Assembly (NCBI RefSeq): GCF_018688495.1 | Contig: NZ_CP061320.1 | Location: 1,460,586-1,524,585 of the forward strand | From: Polynucleobacter sp. Adler-ghost | GTDB lineage: Bacteria > Pseudomonadota > Gammaproteobacteria > Burkholderiales > Burkholderiaceae | Reading direction: 5' to 3' | DNA length: 64,000 nt | Shown: positions 16,491 through 25,229 of the stretch, one piece after another | Layout: every line of letters begins with the position of its first letter | Numbering within the stretch: the first letter of the stretch is position 1 | Made by a program: the position numbers and the translations under genes | Notes under the pieces: model-generated | What the model saw: the letters and a program-made list of their open reading frames with translations, nothing else | Told to the model about the DNA's origin: nothing | Database searches by the model: none

Positions 16491-17372
16491 ATGTCCAGCA
16501 TTCGAGTACTTAAAAACTTCCTAGCTATTTCAAGGCACAAGAGCGTGGCAGCCGCTGCACGTGAAATAGGTCTTACGGCGGCCGCTGCAGGACAGCAATT
16601 GCAGCAATTAGAAGCAGATATTGGTGTAGAGCTATTTGATAGAACCAAACGATCTATGACCCTCAATCACCATGGCAGATCCTTGGTTGAGCCAATCCAG
16701 GAAATCATTGCCCGCTATGAGGCCCTAGGATCTGACTTTAAATCTGAACTTAGCGGCACCATTGTTCTGGGCGCATTGGTCTCAACTTTAATGGGTGCCT
16801 TTGGAAATACATTGAATGAGCTTAAACAAAGCTACCCTGAACTTGAAATCAAGCTCATCGCAGGTCTCTCGAACAACTTTCTAGATCAAGTGATTGAGGG
16901 TAGTCTAGATGCGGCAATAGTTACTGAGTCACCCTATGCTTTGCCGCAAAATGTACAGTGGACGGAGTTGTATTCAGAGCCTATGGTACTGATTTATCCA
17001 ACAGTCAAAAACAGAAAAAACTTTTCTACCAAAAGTACATCGGACGATCTGCCATTCATTCGATTTGAGAGAAATACTTGGACGGGGCACCTTGTAGATC
17101 AAACCATTCGCGCAAATAAAATGGTAATTAAAGATAGCATGGAACTGAATTCAGTAGAGGCGATCATTGAGCTCGTCAGGCAAGGACTAGGATTCGCAAT
17201 TGTTCCGAGGCTAGCTAATATTGCCTGGGAGACTGACAAAAAATTACATATTTCAGAATTAGCAGGGAAGACTATTTTTCGTAAGGTCGGCTTGCTAGAA
17301 CGAAAAAAACATAGTCGTCAAAATGTCACTCAAATTATTAAACAACATTTCTTATCTGTCTTACTCAATTAA
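16491..17372 (+). CDS. LysR family transcriptional regulator
   Basis: A 293-residue regulator. The N-terminal helix-turn-helix (about residues 1-60) reads LAISRHKSVAAAAREIGLTAAAAGQQLQQLE then ELFDRTKRSMTLNHHG. The C-terminal effector-binding domain follows, including QGLGFAIVPRLA. LysR proteins usually activate a divergent operon when an inducer binds. The divergent SDH-like/fumarase-like operon is therefore its likely target. The HTH is Ala-rich and somewhat unusual but intact. A terminator shared with the converging Bug gene follows. Confidence 0.92.
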   Translation: MSSIRVLKNFLAISRHKSVAAAAREIGLTAAAAGQQLQQLEADIGVELFDRTKRSMTLNHHGRSLVEPIQEIIARYEALGSDFKSELSGTIVLGALVSTLMGAFGNTLNELKQSYPELEIKLIAGLSNNFLDQVIEGSLDAAIVTESPYALPQNVQWTELYSEPMVLIYPTVKNRKNFSTKSTSDDLPFIRFERNTWTGHLVDQTIRANKMVIKDSMELNSVEAIIELVRQGLGFAIVPRLANIAWETDKKLHISELAGKTIFRKVGLLERKKHSRQNVTQIIKQHFLSVLLN

Positions 17373-17416
17373 TAACCGTTTAATTTCAGGAGGTCAATTG
17401 GATGCACTTGGAACGA

Positions 17417-17443
17417 GAAAAGTCCGACATTGCCGGACTTTTC
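17417..17443. terminator. Bidirectional terminator between lysR and the second Bug gene
   Basis: The stem GAAAAGTCCG pairs with CGGACTTTTC around a 7-base loop. It is T-rich on both strands and lies between two converging genes. Confidence 0.85.
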
Positions 17444-17463
17444 TATTAAGTAAGATTAAAACT

Positions 17464-18447
17464 TTATTTTTTAAGATTCAACTCTGAACCTAATTTGCTA
17501 TAGAGCTCATATTGCTCTTTTGCAAAGGATTCAGTTTCTGCCTGCGAGCGAATCGCTGAGAGTGCCCCTACCATGTCATTGCCATTAATCCATGTAGGAT
17601 TTTTTGCCACTTCTTTGAGGATAGTCTGCCACTTTTCAACAACCTCAGGAGCCAGTCCAGGAGGTCCGTATAGACCACTCCATCCCATCACCTTTTCAAG
17701 ACTACCCATACCTTCTTCTTTTGCAGTGGGGATATTTGGAAAATCTTTTAAGCGCGAAGATGAAGATGTTACGAGGGGCCGCATTGCATTTCCTTTTAAC
17801 TGCCCAGTAATTGTTGTTAAGTTATTGCATAAAAAATCTACTTCCCCGCTTAATAATGCAGTAGTCGCTAGTCCAGCACTCTTATAGGGAATCATCGTTG
17901 CAGCTGTAGATGGCAAACCAACATCACGCAAGAGTACTTCGACGGCTAAATGCTGTGTTGTGCCTGCACCTGCAGTGGAATAATTAAGTTTCGTTGGATT
18001 TGCCTTAATTACCGCTATCAATTCCTTCATATTTTTATATGGTGCGTCAGGCTTGACAACACAAACTAAAGGATTGAAGTCAAGCAAAGAAATAAACGTG
18101 AAGTCATTCCATTTATAAGGAGTACTACTTTCGAGTGCCGGTACAATCGCCTGAGAACCTGCTCTAGAAACTAATAAAGTATAGCCATCGGGAGGGGATG
18201 TACGAACCTTTTGCGAGCCAATCGTACCCGATGCGCCAGCAATGTTTTGCACAATCACATTTTGACCCAATAGCTTGCTAGCGATAGGAGCTAAATTTCT
18301 AGCAGAAAAGTCACTATCACCACCAACCCCATAAGGTGCGACAAGCGTAATAGGTCTATTTGGATAATTTTGGGCTATTGCAATTTCAATCGCCAACCCC
18401 ATCAAAAATAATGCTGGAACAAATCGTTTTTTCACTAACCGCAGCAT
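17464..18447 (-). CDS. Bug-family tripartite tricarboxylate transporter solute-binding protein
   Basis: A 327-residue periplasmic receptor with a signal peptide (FVPALFLMGLAIEIAIAQN). Bug signatures NYPNRPITLVAPYG, NIAGASGTIGS and PPDGYTLL are present. The usual Gly-Gly-Gly-Thr-Asp loop is replaced by VGGDSDFSAR, so ligand recognition may differ from the first Bug protein in this window. The ATG at 18447 is favoured by GGGAGG five bases upstream. It is the second gene of a unit led by the TauD-like dioxygenase, which suggests it captures that pathway's substrate. TctA/TctB partners are absent here. Confidence 0.88.
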   Translation of the reverse strand: MLRLVKKRFVPALFLMGLAIEIAIAQNYPNRPITLVAPYGVGGDSDFSARNLAPIASKLLGQNVIVQNIAGASGTIGSQKVRTSPPDGYTLLVSRAGSQAIVPALESSTPYKWNDFTFISLLDFNPLVCVVKPDAPYKNMKELIAVIKANPTKLNYSTAGAGTTQHLAVEVLLRDVGLPSTAATMIPYKSAGLATTALLSGEVDFLCNNLTTITGQLKGNAMRPLVTSSSSRLKDFPNIPTAKEEGMGSLEKVMGWSGLYGPPGLAPEVVEKWQTILKEVAKNPTWINGNDMVGALSAIRSQAETESFAKEQYELYSKLGSELNLKK

Positions 18448-18557
18448 GCTACCTCCCTGATATTTAAGACATGGCATTCCATGGACGTATAACTTAATGC
18501 TAAAGACTATTGATAAAAAATAAAGTAAGGGTTTTAACCAGTAAACGCATTAATTCA

Positions 18558-19631
18558 CTAAACAGTTAACTCAACAGAAAGCTTAGTTCCAGGAACTAAT
18601 ATTCCGCCTCTATCACCTGGCATAACACCGCCCCAGCGAGAATCAAAATAGGCTGGCAATGGTCTTCCTGATAGAGGCGCAATCCAAAGACGAAGCAGAT
18701 GGCGCTGAAGTTTAGGATCAGGCCAATTCTCAAAATCGTTTCTCGAATGAAGAATTTGATGATTATGTAAGAGTTGAATATCACCAGGCTCAAATGCCAT
18801 CTGCAGCGCAAATCCAGGCTCTTGCAAAATGGCATCGATCTCATCCATCACTTCAACTTGCTCACGAGTTAGCCTCGGAGCTTGTGGATAGAGTCGTTGC
18901 GCCTCTTCAATATAGTGCCGCAAGTAAACACAAGACAAATGTCCTTGATACCAATTAAAGATTGGAATCTCAAACCATGGATTCCGACCTTCAGGAACCT
19001 CCCCTCGGCGATCAGTTGGGTATGGGGTAAACATGGCAGCAATTAAATCGGGTCTACGTTCAACCAGCTTGTTATAGAGCGTCATAGAGCTCGCAATAAA
19101 AGACTCGCCGCCTGCTTTAGCTTTTTGCAGGCAAAGTAAGCCAACAATATCAGCCGAGTCGGTATGGTAATCAAGCTTTCTATTGGTTTGATAAAAGCGC
19201 ACACCGGCTTCAACCTTGACGCCTTGATCGCGCACATGTCCCAAAAGATGACCTTTACCATTACTACTTCTTAAGCTACCCATATGACGGCCAAGCCCCA
19301 TATAAACAGCAGCAGCCTTTTCTATTGACCAGCTACTAACTGGAAGTCCTCGTAACATCAGAAAACCACGTCCAGCGAGCAGTTCATTAAGCGCCCCCGC
19401 AATAAAGGGAGCGAGCTTTTTCAAGGGGAATGAGTCGGGACTGATATCTTCCAAGGCGATACCTGAGCTAAGAAAGTGATCGGCTGCAGTCTCAAGCTCA
19501 GCAATTTGTTCAGAATCCCAATGCACAATCCAGCTGGGATCTTTTTGAATAATCTCGCCCAGCCATGCGCCAGCCCCCTCAATCATGCGCGGAATACCGT
19601 CTACTTTATTGTCGTTGTGTTCTGCATGCAT
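18558..19631 (-). CDS. TauD/TfdA family 2-oxoglutarate-dependent dioxygenase
   Basis: A 357-residue Fe(II)/2-oxoglutarate hydroxylase-like protein. The iron site is HTD in DYHTDSADIVG, with the distal His in LLHNHQILHSR followed by the Arg that grips oxoglutarate (HLLRLW). Family members hydroxylate sulfonates, aryloxy acids, carnitine precursors and others. This one is longer than TauD and its substrate is unknown. The ATG at 19631 is preferred because GAGGG lies eight bases upstream; in-frame ATGs at 19637 and 19655 are possible. A Bug receptor follows in the same direction, and ThDP and FAD enzymes are divergent. Confidence 0.82.
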   Translation of the reverse strand: MHAEHNDNKVDGIPRMIEGAGAWLGEIIQKDPSWIVHWDSEQIAELETAADHFLSSGIALEDISPDSFPLKKLAPFIAGALNELLAGRGFLMLRGLPVSSWSIEKAAAVYMGLGRHMGSLRSSNGKGHLLGHVRDQGVKVEAGVRFYQTNRKLDYHTDSADIVGLLCLQKAKAGGESFIASSMTLYNKLVERRPDLIAAMFTPYPTDRRGEVPEGRNPWFEIPIFNWYQGHLSCVYLRHYIEEAQRLYPQAPRLTREQVEVMDEIDAILQEPGFALQMAFEPGDIQLLHNHQILHSRNDFENWPDPKLQRHLLRLWIAPLSGRPLPAYFDSRWGGVMPGDRGGILVPGTKLSVELTV

Positions 19632-19978
19632 ATTCATTCCCTCATCTATATACATTCATTTGGATCTTGATTGCGCTTAAATGAAAACTAGTCTATCCCA
19701 AAAGATATGGAAAATGAATCTTAAATATACTTTTTCATATTAGTTTATTTTCTTTTTAAAACTCTCATATAACCAAACTCTATAGATGATGGTGAATGAT
19801 TAAGGGTTATCACTCATTTATACCCGGGGTCATATATATCTTCTACCCTCTCAACATTTGGGAATGAATTAGTTTTAGCAATACAACGTAAACTGTTTTT
19901 GATGAAATGAAATTGGCAAATTATCGTATCCTGCACTAACCAATATCTACACTAAAAGAAATTTAGGAATTTAATTTT
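19632..19978. other. 347-base divergent intergenic region, no gene seen
   Basis: AT-rich DNA between the dioxygenase gene and the ThDP enzyme gene. It holds an imperfect inverted repeat at 19705-19740 and, before the ThDP gene, a weak AGGAA ribosome binding site. No RNA gene or convincing small ORF was found. Confidence 0.55.
19705..19740. promoter_or_regulatory. Imperfect inverted repeat, possible operator
   Basis: ATATGGAAAA (19705-19714) and TTTTTCATAT (19731-19740) match as inverted repeats in nine of ten positions with 16 bases between. The place is right for a regulator of the divergent dioxygenase and ThDP genes, but the sequence is AT-rich, so chance is a real possibility. Confidence 0.3.
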
Positions 19979-21616
19979 ATGGCTACAAAAATTACCAATG
20001 GTGCCGATAACTTTATCAAGGCACTAGAGCTTGCTGGCGTCACTAAAGTGTTTACACTTTCTGGAAATCACATCATGCCAGCGTATAACGCAATATTTGA
20101 TTCCAAAATTGAACTGATACATACTCGGCATGAAGCTGCGGCTGTCCATATGGCAGATGCATGGGCTAGACTGACTGGCGAAGTTGGTATTGCTTTGGTT
20201 ACAGGCGGTCCAGGACATGCAAATGCAGTCTCAGCCCTGTATACAGCGTCAATGGCTGAATCGCCGGTCGTCCTTATCTCCGGCCATGCACCTTTAAATC
20301 AGCTGGGTAAGGGTGCGTTTCAAGAGATGGCTCAAGCAGATATTGCAGCACCCTTAACAAAAGCATCTTGGACATGTCAAAAGGTTGAGGATATTGCTTC
20401 CGATACGGCAAAAGCAATACGAATAGCAAAGTCAGGAAGGGCTGGACCTACCCATCTCAGCCTACCGAGCGATATTCTGGAATCCACTTCCCCGCCAAAT
20501 ATTAGGATGCCCTCAAGCGAGGATTTTTTAGTGGAGGATAAGGCCGCTAAATCGTCAGAAATTTCATCGATCGCATCGTTATTAATGACAGCAAAGAAGC
20601 CACTCATACTTGTTGGTCCAATGATGCTTTCAAAATCTGGAAGAAAAGAGTTACTTAACCTTCAGGAAGCATTAAATATTCCCGTAATCGGCATGGAAAG
20701 CCCTAGGGGCATAGGCGACCCTAGTCTTGGCGCCTTTTCTGAGGTTCTATCGCATGCTGATTGCATTCTTTTGCTTGGCAAAAAGCTCGACTTCACTTTG
20801 AAGTTTGGCAACAGCCCTGGTATTAATCAAGCCTGTACATTTTTACAAATTGATCCTGATGAAAATGAAATTAAGCGAGTCAAAAATGCAGTTGGCGATC
20901 GCCTGAAGTCTGCATTCATATGCGATACCCCCATCGCTATTAGCGCTCTAATTGCTGCCAAGCCTTCAACAAATTTAAGTCTGAATGGCTGGTTAAAAGA
21001 AGTTGAGTCGGCAATTACATTTCGCCCTACTGCCTGGAAAGGTCTACTACCAAGCGAGGGTAGAATTCATCCAGCACAGATATTTTTACCTCTCCAAGAA
21101 ATATTGGATAGTCACCCCGACTCCATACTAGTTAGTGATGGAGGAGAGATTGGGCAATGGGCGCAGGCATGCTTAAGAGCACCGAATCGCGTTCTTAATG
21201 GCGTCGCTGGCTCTATTGGAGCCGGCTTACCTTTTGCATTAGCCTCGAGAGTTGCAAAACCAAACGTGCCAATCATTGCAGTAATGGGGGATGGTACTTT
21301 TGGTTTTCATAGCGCTGAAATTGATACGGCCGTTCGTTATAACTTGGATTTCGTCCTTTTGATTGGTAATGATGCTCGCTGGAATGCCGAATATCAGATT
21401 CAACTCAAAGATTATGGTAAAGAAAGGACTATTGGGTGCGAACTACTGCCATCTAGTTATGAAAAAGTTTGCCAAGCTTTTGGTGGTTACGGTGAGCTGG
21501 TCACAAACTCTGATGCGATACTGCCCGCGGTAAAACGAGCAATTGCGAGCAAGTTACCGTCTTGCCTCAATATCATGATCGAAGGGCTAGCGGCACCCAA
21601 TATCAAAAGGAGCTGA
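19979..21616 (+). CDS. Thiamine diphosphate-dependent enzyme (acetolactate synthase/2-oxoacid decarboxylase type)
   Basis: A 545-residue ThDP enzyme with the three-domain order of the pyruvate oxidase/acetolactate synthase family. The catalytic Glu is in IHTRHEAAAVHMADAW (about residue 50). GGPGHANAVSAL follows in the first domain. The ThDP/metal motif starts MGDGTFGFHSAE and ends at GNDARWN. It should decarboxylate a 2-oxoacid or join or split a C-C bond, but the substrate is unknown. The next gene, an FAD-linked 2-hydroxyacid dehydrogenase, begins one base after its stop and could supply a 2-oxoacid. Confidence 0.83.
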   Translation: MATKITNGADNFIKALELAGVTKVFTLSGNHIMPAYNAIFDSKIELIHTRHEAAAVHMADAWARLTGEVGIALVTGGPGHANAVSALYTASMAESPVVLISGHAPLNQLGKGAFQEMAQADIAAPLTKASWTCQKVEDIASDTAKAIRIAKSGRAGPTHLSLPSDILESTSPPNIRMPSSEDFLVEDKAAKSSEISSIASLLMTAKKPLILVGPMMLSKSGRKELLNLQEALNIPVIGMESPRGIGDPSLGAFSEVLSHADCILLLGKKLDFTLKFGNSPGINQACTFLQIDPDENEIKRVKNAVGDRLKSAFICDTPIAISALIAAKPSTNLSLNGWLKEVESAITFRPTAWKGLLPSEGRIHPAQIFLPLQEILDSHPDSILVSDGGEIGQWAQACLRAPNRVLNGVAGSIGAGLPFALASRVAKPNVPIIAVMGDGTFGFHSAEIDTAVRYNLDFVLLIGNDARWNAEYQIQLKDYGKERTIGCELLPSSYEKVCQAFGGYGELVTNSDAILPAVKRAIASKLPSCLNIMIEGLAAPNIKRS

Positions 21617-21620
21617 TCTG
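21606..21620 (+). promoter_or_regulatory. Ribosome binding site that points to a CTG start codon
   Basis: AAAGGAG (21606-21612) stands five bases before CTG (21618-21620). In this frame there is no ATG, GTG or TTG between the upstream in-frame stop (21588-21590) and a TTG at 21753. Protein similarity to the FAD-oxidase family begins well before 21753. Confidence 0.6.
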
Positions 21621-23033
21621 ACTAAGTACAATAATTTCCTGGAGCAATGCAGTGGAATCATTGGATCGGACTTTGTATCCAACTCAAACGCCGATAAACA
21701 ATCCCACTTAACGGACTGGAGCAAACGGTTCTCAGGGAATGCGATTGCTGTATTGAAGCCAAAAAATGTTGGTGAGGTTGCTTCCTTAGTTTCATTGTGC
21801 AATCAAAATAGAATACCAATTGTGCCGCAAGGTGGAAACACTGGGCTTTGTGGAGGCGCAACTCCTATGGATGAGCACCCATCAGTTGTGATTGTCACAA
21901 CTAGACTCAATCAAATCCATGAAGTTAATCTTGAAAACTCTACGATTACACTTGATTCTGGAGTGCTACTAGCTAACGCTCAGGAGGCTGCCAACCAATC
22001 AGGAAAGTTATTTCCCTTAAGTCTAGCATCAGAGGGGAGTTGCACTATTGGTGGAAACTTATCTACTAACGCAGGAGGAGTTCAAGTTCTTCGTTATGGG
22101 AATATGCGCGACCTCACCCTAGGTCTTGAGGTAGTTACACCATCCGGGGAAATCTTCAATGGATTACGTGGACTCAGAAAAGACAATACGGGATATTCTT
22201 TGAAAGATATCTATATTGGCTCTGAAGGGACCTTGGGAATTATTACCGCTGCAACACTAAAACTATTTTCATTGCCTCGCTCTAAGGCTACTGCCCTAGT
22301 TACACTTGCAGACATCCAATCTAGCATAAAACTCATTGAATTAATCAATCAACATTCCAATACCGACTTAACTGCATTTGAGATTATGTCGTCTTCAGCA
22401 CTCACTCTTGTATCCAATGGGATAGAAAAATTATCTGGACTTATTAATGATCATTCCCCTTGGATAGCGCTAATTGAATTATCTAGTATGGAAGATGAAC
22501 AAAAATCATATGCCCAGCTTGAGACCTTACTTGAGAAGGCCTTTGATATTGGGCTAATTAACGATGCCGTCCTATCCAAATCTCTACAGCAGTCAAAAGA
22601 TCTCTGGAGAATAAGAGAAGGAATACCAGAGGCGCAGTTTATCCTAGGGACAATCGTGAAGCATGATATTTCGTTACCAATATCAGAACTAGCAAAATTT
22701 GTTGCATCTACAGAAGTGAAATTGAGAAAATTTTGGCCTCATTTGCAAACAGTCATTTTTGGACATATTGGTGATGGCAATCTACACTACAACATTGCTC
22801 CTATTGCCCCCGAACTTTCTAAAGATCTTGAAATAAGACGAAAAGATATCAATCAATTAGTTCATGACGAAGTATATAAATTTTCTGGCTCATTTTCAGC
22901 CGAGCATGGAATTGGGCAATTAAAACGAGATGAGCTAACAACAAGAAAAAATTCTATAGAACTGGAATTGATGAGAAGTATAAAAAGAGCTCTTGACCCA
23001 CATGGAATCATGAATCCAGGGAAAGTGCTTTAG
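21618..23033 (+). CDS. FAD-linked 2-hydroxyacid dehydrogenase (GlcD/D-lactate/D-2-hydroxyglutarate dehydrogenase family)
   Basis: A 471-residue flavoprotein if the CTG at 21618 is used. The PCMH-type FAD domain has LTDWSKRFSGNAIAVLKP, GGNTGLCGGATP and SEGSCTIGGNLSTNAGG. The C-terminal domain has FGHIGDGNLHYN and FSAEHGIGQLKRDEL, the metal and substrate site of D-2-hydroxyacid dehydrogenases. A TTG start at 21753 would remove about 45 residues, including the conserved TDW segment. That makes the CTG, which has a good ribosome binding site, more likely; a base error upstream is the alternative. The enzyme would oxidise a 2-hydroxyacid to a 2-oxoacid. Confidence 0.83.
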   Translation: MTKYNNFLEQCSGIIGSDFVSNSNADKQSHLTDWSKRFSGNAIAVLKPKNVGEVASLVSLCNQNRIPIVPQGGNTGLCGGATPMDEHPSVVIVTTRLNQIHEVNLENSTITLDSGVLLANAQEAANQSGKLFPLSLASEGSCTIGGNLSTNAGGVQVLRYGNMRDLTLGLEVVTPSGEIFNGLRGLRKDNTGYSLKDIYIGSEGTLGIITAATLKLFSLPRSKATALVTLADIQSSIKLIELINQHSNTDLTAFEIMSSSALTLVSNGIEKLSGLINDHSPWIALIELSSMEDEQKSYAQLETLLEKAFDIGLINDAVLSKSLQQSKDLWRIREGIPEAQFILGTIVKHDISLPISELAKFVASTEVKLRKFWPHLQTVIFGHIGDGNLHYNIAPIAPELSKDLEIRRKDINQLVHDEVYKFSGSFSAEHGIGQLKRDELTTRKNSIELELMRSIKRALDPHGIMNPGKVL

Positions 23034-23318
23034 CAGTCAAGAGATATTTAAACCAAACTTATCGTGGAATATCACCATAAACTATAGGAGGGGAGCCTAA
23101 GATTGATAAAACTACTGTTAGCCGATCCAAAATACATAAAAATATAAGCCAAAGAAAAAACCACCCCGCAGGGTGGTTGAAAAAAATTCATGGAGGTACT
23201 ACCTAAGAATGAACAACAACATCATCGTATTCCATTCAAAGGCTCTCCCAATTTCGTATTGCTTACTTAATGTGCGTGATGCCTCATATTGGTGCAATGG
23301 ACGTTGGGGCCCAAGCTC
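23034..23318. other. 285-base region downstream of two converging genes
   Basis: It contains the minus-strand terminator at 23154-23178 and, beyond it, a roughly 140-base 3' untranslated stretch of the Rap1a-like gene with a TTGGGGCCCAA partial palindrome. A GTG-initiated frame on the plus strand (23173-23382) overlaps that gene antisense and is not supported. Confidence 0.5.
23154..23178 (-). terminator. Terminator of the Rap1a-like/DUF3300 unit
   Basis: AACCACCC pairs with GGGTGGTT around a 4-base loop. On the minus strand it is followed by a T-rich run (TTTTTTC). On the plus strand the tail is A-rich, so it acts on minus-strand transcripts. Confidence 0.82.
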
Positions 23319-23690
23319 CTACCGTTTGCAGGGATACTTTGTCTCAAAGAATCGGATCAGCGTCTTAGCTGCACGATCTTGATTGAATTGGGGGTTATTT
23401 TGATTCCAAGCCAAGAACTCCTGGAGAATGACTTCTCTTGTACCAGCTTCCGATGAGAAACAAATGCTCTGCTTTTGTTTTGCATTTCGGTTAGCAAGGT
23501 AGGCCTGATAAACGCCCTCACCAAAGCCAAAGCAAAAGTTCTGCGCATCCGCATCATTGAGGTTTTTGCATAGCTCAACCAATGCAGCAGTAGAGGCATC
23601 ATTCTTTGGAAGCTCAGACTGAGCAAAAGTGTTTGCCTGCAACAGCAAGAATGCACTAATGACGAGTGAGATTGTCCGAAATAGTTTCAT
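23319..23690 (-). CDS. Rap1a/Tai-like secreted protein
   Basis: A 123-residue exported protein with a signal peptide (MKLFRTISLVISAFLLLQANTFAQ). The mature part matches the Rap1a/Tai pattern: ELCKNLNDADAQNFCFGFGEGVYQAY, a central Cys (SICFSS), an NNPQFNQDRAAKTLIRF helix and a C-terminal YPC. Four cysteines could make two disulfides in the periplasm. Known Rap1a and Tai proteins are immunity proteins against type VI effectors, but no effector or secretion gene is nearby, so a housekeeping periplasmic role is equally possible. The DUF3300 gene lies 17 bases upstream. Confidence 0.75.
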   Translation of the reverse strand: MKLFRTISLVISAFLLLQANTFAQSELPKNDASTAALVELCKNLNDADAQNFCFGFGEGVYQAYLANRNAKQKQSICFSSEAGTREVILQEFLAWNQNNPQFNQDRAAKTLIRFFETKYPCKR

Positions 23691-23707
23691 AGTGTCTTCT
23701 TTATAAA

Positions 23708-24823
23708 TTAGCGCCTAAATCCACCCATGCGGCCAGCACCAAAACCACCACGCCCACCAAATCGGTCATCATTCATTCGATCAGCACGTGCTTGCTCTCG
23801 CATCGCATTTTCTTGAGCTGCCTCACGATAGGTATTTGGATTGCTACGATCCTGCTGGTAATCATTTCTTGCCTCTTGATTTAGGCGGTCAGCTTGAGAG
23901 CGCTCTTGTGGCGTAGCATTTTTTTGAAAGGCATTATCAGCTCTCTGTCCAGCCGCTCTTGCCGCCTGTCGATCTTGCGGGCTCGCATTATTTTTCCAAT
24001 CATTCAACAGTCGCTGTTGGTTCTGAATGCTACTCGGACCAATCAGCCCCCTATTCGTTCTTCCAGGAGAATTTGTATTGTTCACATTAATCGTGCCATC
24101 AGACCAGCTAGGCGAAGACCAAAATGCACTACCTACTGCCATCCCAAGTCCAAAAGACATCATTCCCCAGGCGGGGTTATAAACAGGATATGGTGGGTAG
24201 TCTGGATAAGGCCACGCCCCATAAACAACGGTGGGGTTATAGCTCGGCACGTAGACCACTTGAGTATTGGCGGGGCCAATTAATACGTTCGAGTTAGCGT
24301 CAGTGCTCACTGTAATTTGCTGATTTGACTTGAGAGTTCCAGCTTGAACGGCGCGTTTGCGTAAAACCTGCACCGCCTTCATCGTATCTGCTGGCTGTAG
24401 CTTGTAGGCATTGCCCAAATTTTGAGTCCACTGCAACTTACTACCCATCATATTGAATGCTTGCGGAAATGAGATCAGCGACTTCACGCTATCGTTCCAC
24501 GATTGCACTTTGAGAGCATCTTGCAATGCAGTGCCATTTAGACTGGAATTGCTATTACGCCAGTTATAGGCTTCAGCCATCTCTAGTGGATAAGTTGATG
24601 CCAATAGCATCAAGGACAGCAAGGAGTCTGGGTATAAGGCAATCGGAGAGAGTAAGGACTGCAATTGCTCTGATGAAATCAACTGCGGTGAACTGTTATA
24701 GCCACCACTTTGGGTATAGGACTGTGGATAGTCGATATTTTGATAGGGATCACCATTATTTGAACAAGCACTCAAGAGCGCTGTAAGCCCAATCAAATAT
24801 CCTGCTTTATTCTGAATATTCAT
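23708..24823 (-). CDS. DUF3300 domain lipoprotein
   Basis: A 371-residue predicted lipoprotein with a lipobox (LTALLSAC, Cys20). The DUF3300 domain spans about residues 50-230, with ALYPDSLLSLMLLASTYPLE, LLSPIALYPD and TQVVYVPSYNPTVVYG. A Tyr/Pro-rich stretch (YPDYPPYPVYNP) follows, then a short hydrophobic segment. The tail is Asn/Gln/Arg-rich low complexity and ends in a Gly/Arg-rich FGGRGGFGAGRMGGF. DUF3300 has no assigned function. It is located after the isc operon and before the Rap1a-like gene, with which it probably forms a transcript. Confidence 0.85.
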   Translation of the reverse strand: MNIQNKAGYLIGLTALLSACSNNGDPYQNIDYPQSYTQSGGYNSSPQLISSEQLQSLLSPIALYPDSLLSLMLLASTYPLEMAEAYNWRNSNSSLNGTALQDALKVQSWNDSVKSLISFPQAFNMMGSKLQWTQNLGNAYKLQPADTMKAVQVLRKRAVQAGTLKSNQQITVSTDANSNVLIGPANTQVVYVPSYNPTVVYGAWPYPDYPPYPVYNPAWGMMSFGLGMAVGSAFWSSPSWSDGTINVNNTNSPGRTNRGLIGPSSIQNQQRLLNDWKNNASPQDRQAARAAGQRADNAFQKNATPQERSQADRLNQEARNDYQQDRSNPNTYREAAQENAMREQARADRMNDDRFGGRGGFGAGRMGGFRR

Positions 24824-24872
24824 ACACTCATTAATCCTCTTGTATTTCTAGAGTGTAATACCGAGCCAGAAA

Positions 24873-25211
24873 TTAGTGATTTTCTTTAGCGTGGTTAATG
24901 GAGTATTTCGGGATCTCAATGACTAGGTCCTGGCGCGCCACAATAGCCTGACAAGATAAGCGAGACTGGGGATTGAGGCCCCATGCACGGTCTAACAAAT
25001 CTTCTTCATTCTCATCAGGCTCATTCAGACTCTGATAGCCCTCTTTCACAATCACGTGGCAAGTTGTGCAAGCACAGACCATATCGCAGGCATGTTCAAT
25101 CGGAATATGGTTTTCTAGCAAGGCCTCACAAACGGAGGTGCCTGGAGTCACTTCAAGTACCGCACCTTCAGGGCAATACTCGCTATGGGGTAGAACAACG
25201 ATCTGAGTCAT
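24873..25211 (-). CDS. fdx: [2Fe-2S] ferredoxin of the Isc system
   Basis: A 112-residue adrenodoxin-type ferredoxin that gives electrons to iron-sulfur cluster assembly on IscU. Cluster ligands are in EHACDMVCACTTCHV (three cysteines) and the fourth in SRLSCQAIV. LDRAWGLNPQSRLSCQA is a family signature. It is the last gene of the iscRSUA-hscBA-fdx series, 18 bases after hscA. No iscX follows; the next gene is the DUF3300 lipoprotein gene. Confidence 0.96.
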   Translation of the reverse strand: MTQIVVLPHSEYCPEGAVLEVTPGTSVCEALLENHIPIEHACDMVCACTTCHVIVKEGYQSLNEPDENEEDLLDRAWGLNPQSRLSCQAIVARQDLVIEIPKYSINHAKENH

Positions 25212-25229
25212 TTGGGTAATTTTCTTTTC

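Noticed and set aside
17402..17449. 15-codon ORF with AGGAGG just upstream
   Set aside because: It lies across the bidirectional terminator behind lysR and is too short to judge; the purine-rich stretch may be chance.
18558..19631. Taurine dioxygenase (TauD) as a specific call
   Set aside because: The iron-binding motif is general to the TauD/TfdA family, the chain is longer than TauD, and no taurine transporter genes are near.
19979..21616. Sulfoacetaldehyde acetyltransferase (Xsc) or sulfopyruvate decarboxylase for the ThDP enzyme
   Set aside because: Attractive beside sulfonate genes, but no phosphotransacetylase partner is near, and the protein reads like a general acetolactate-synthase-type enzyme; no Xsc-specific marks were recognised.
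23173..23382. 69-codon frame on the plus strand
   Set aside because: It needs a GTG start inside a terminator stem and runs antisense into the Rap1a-like gene.
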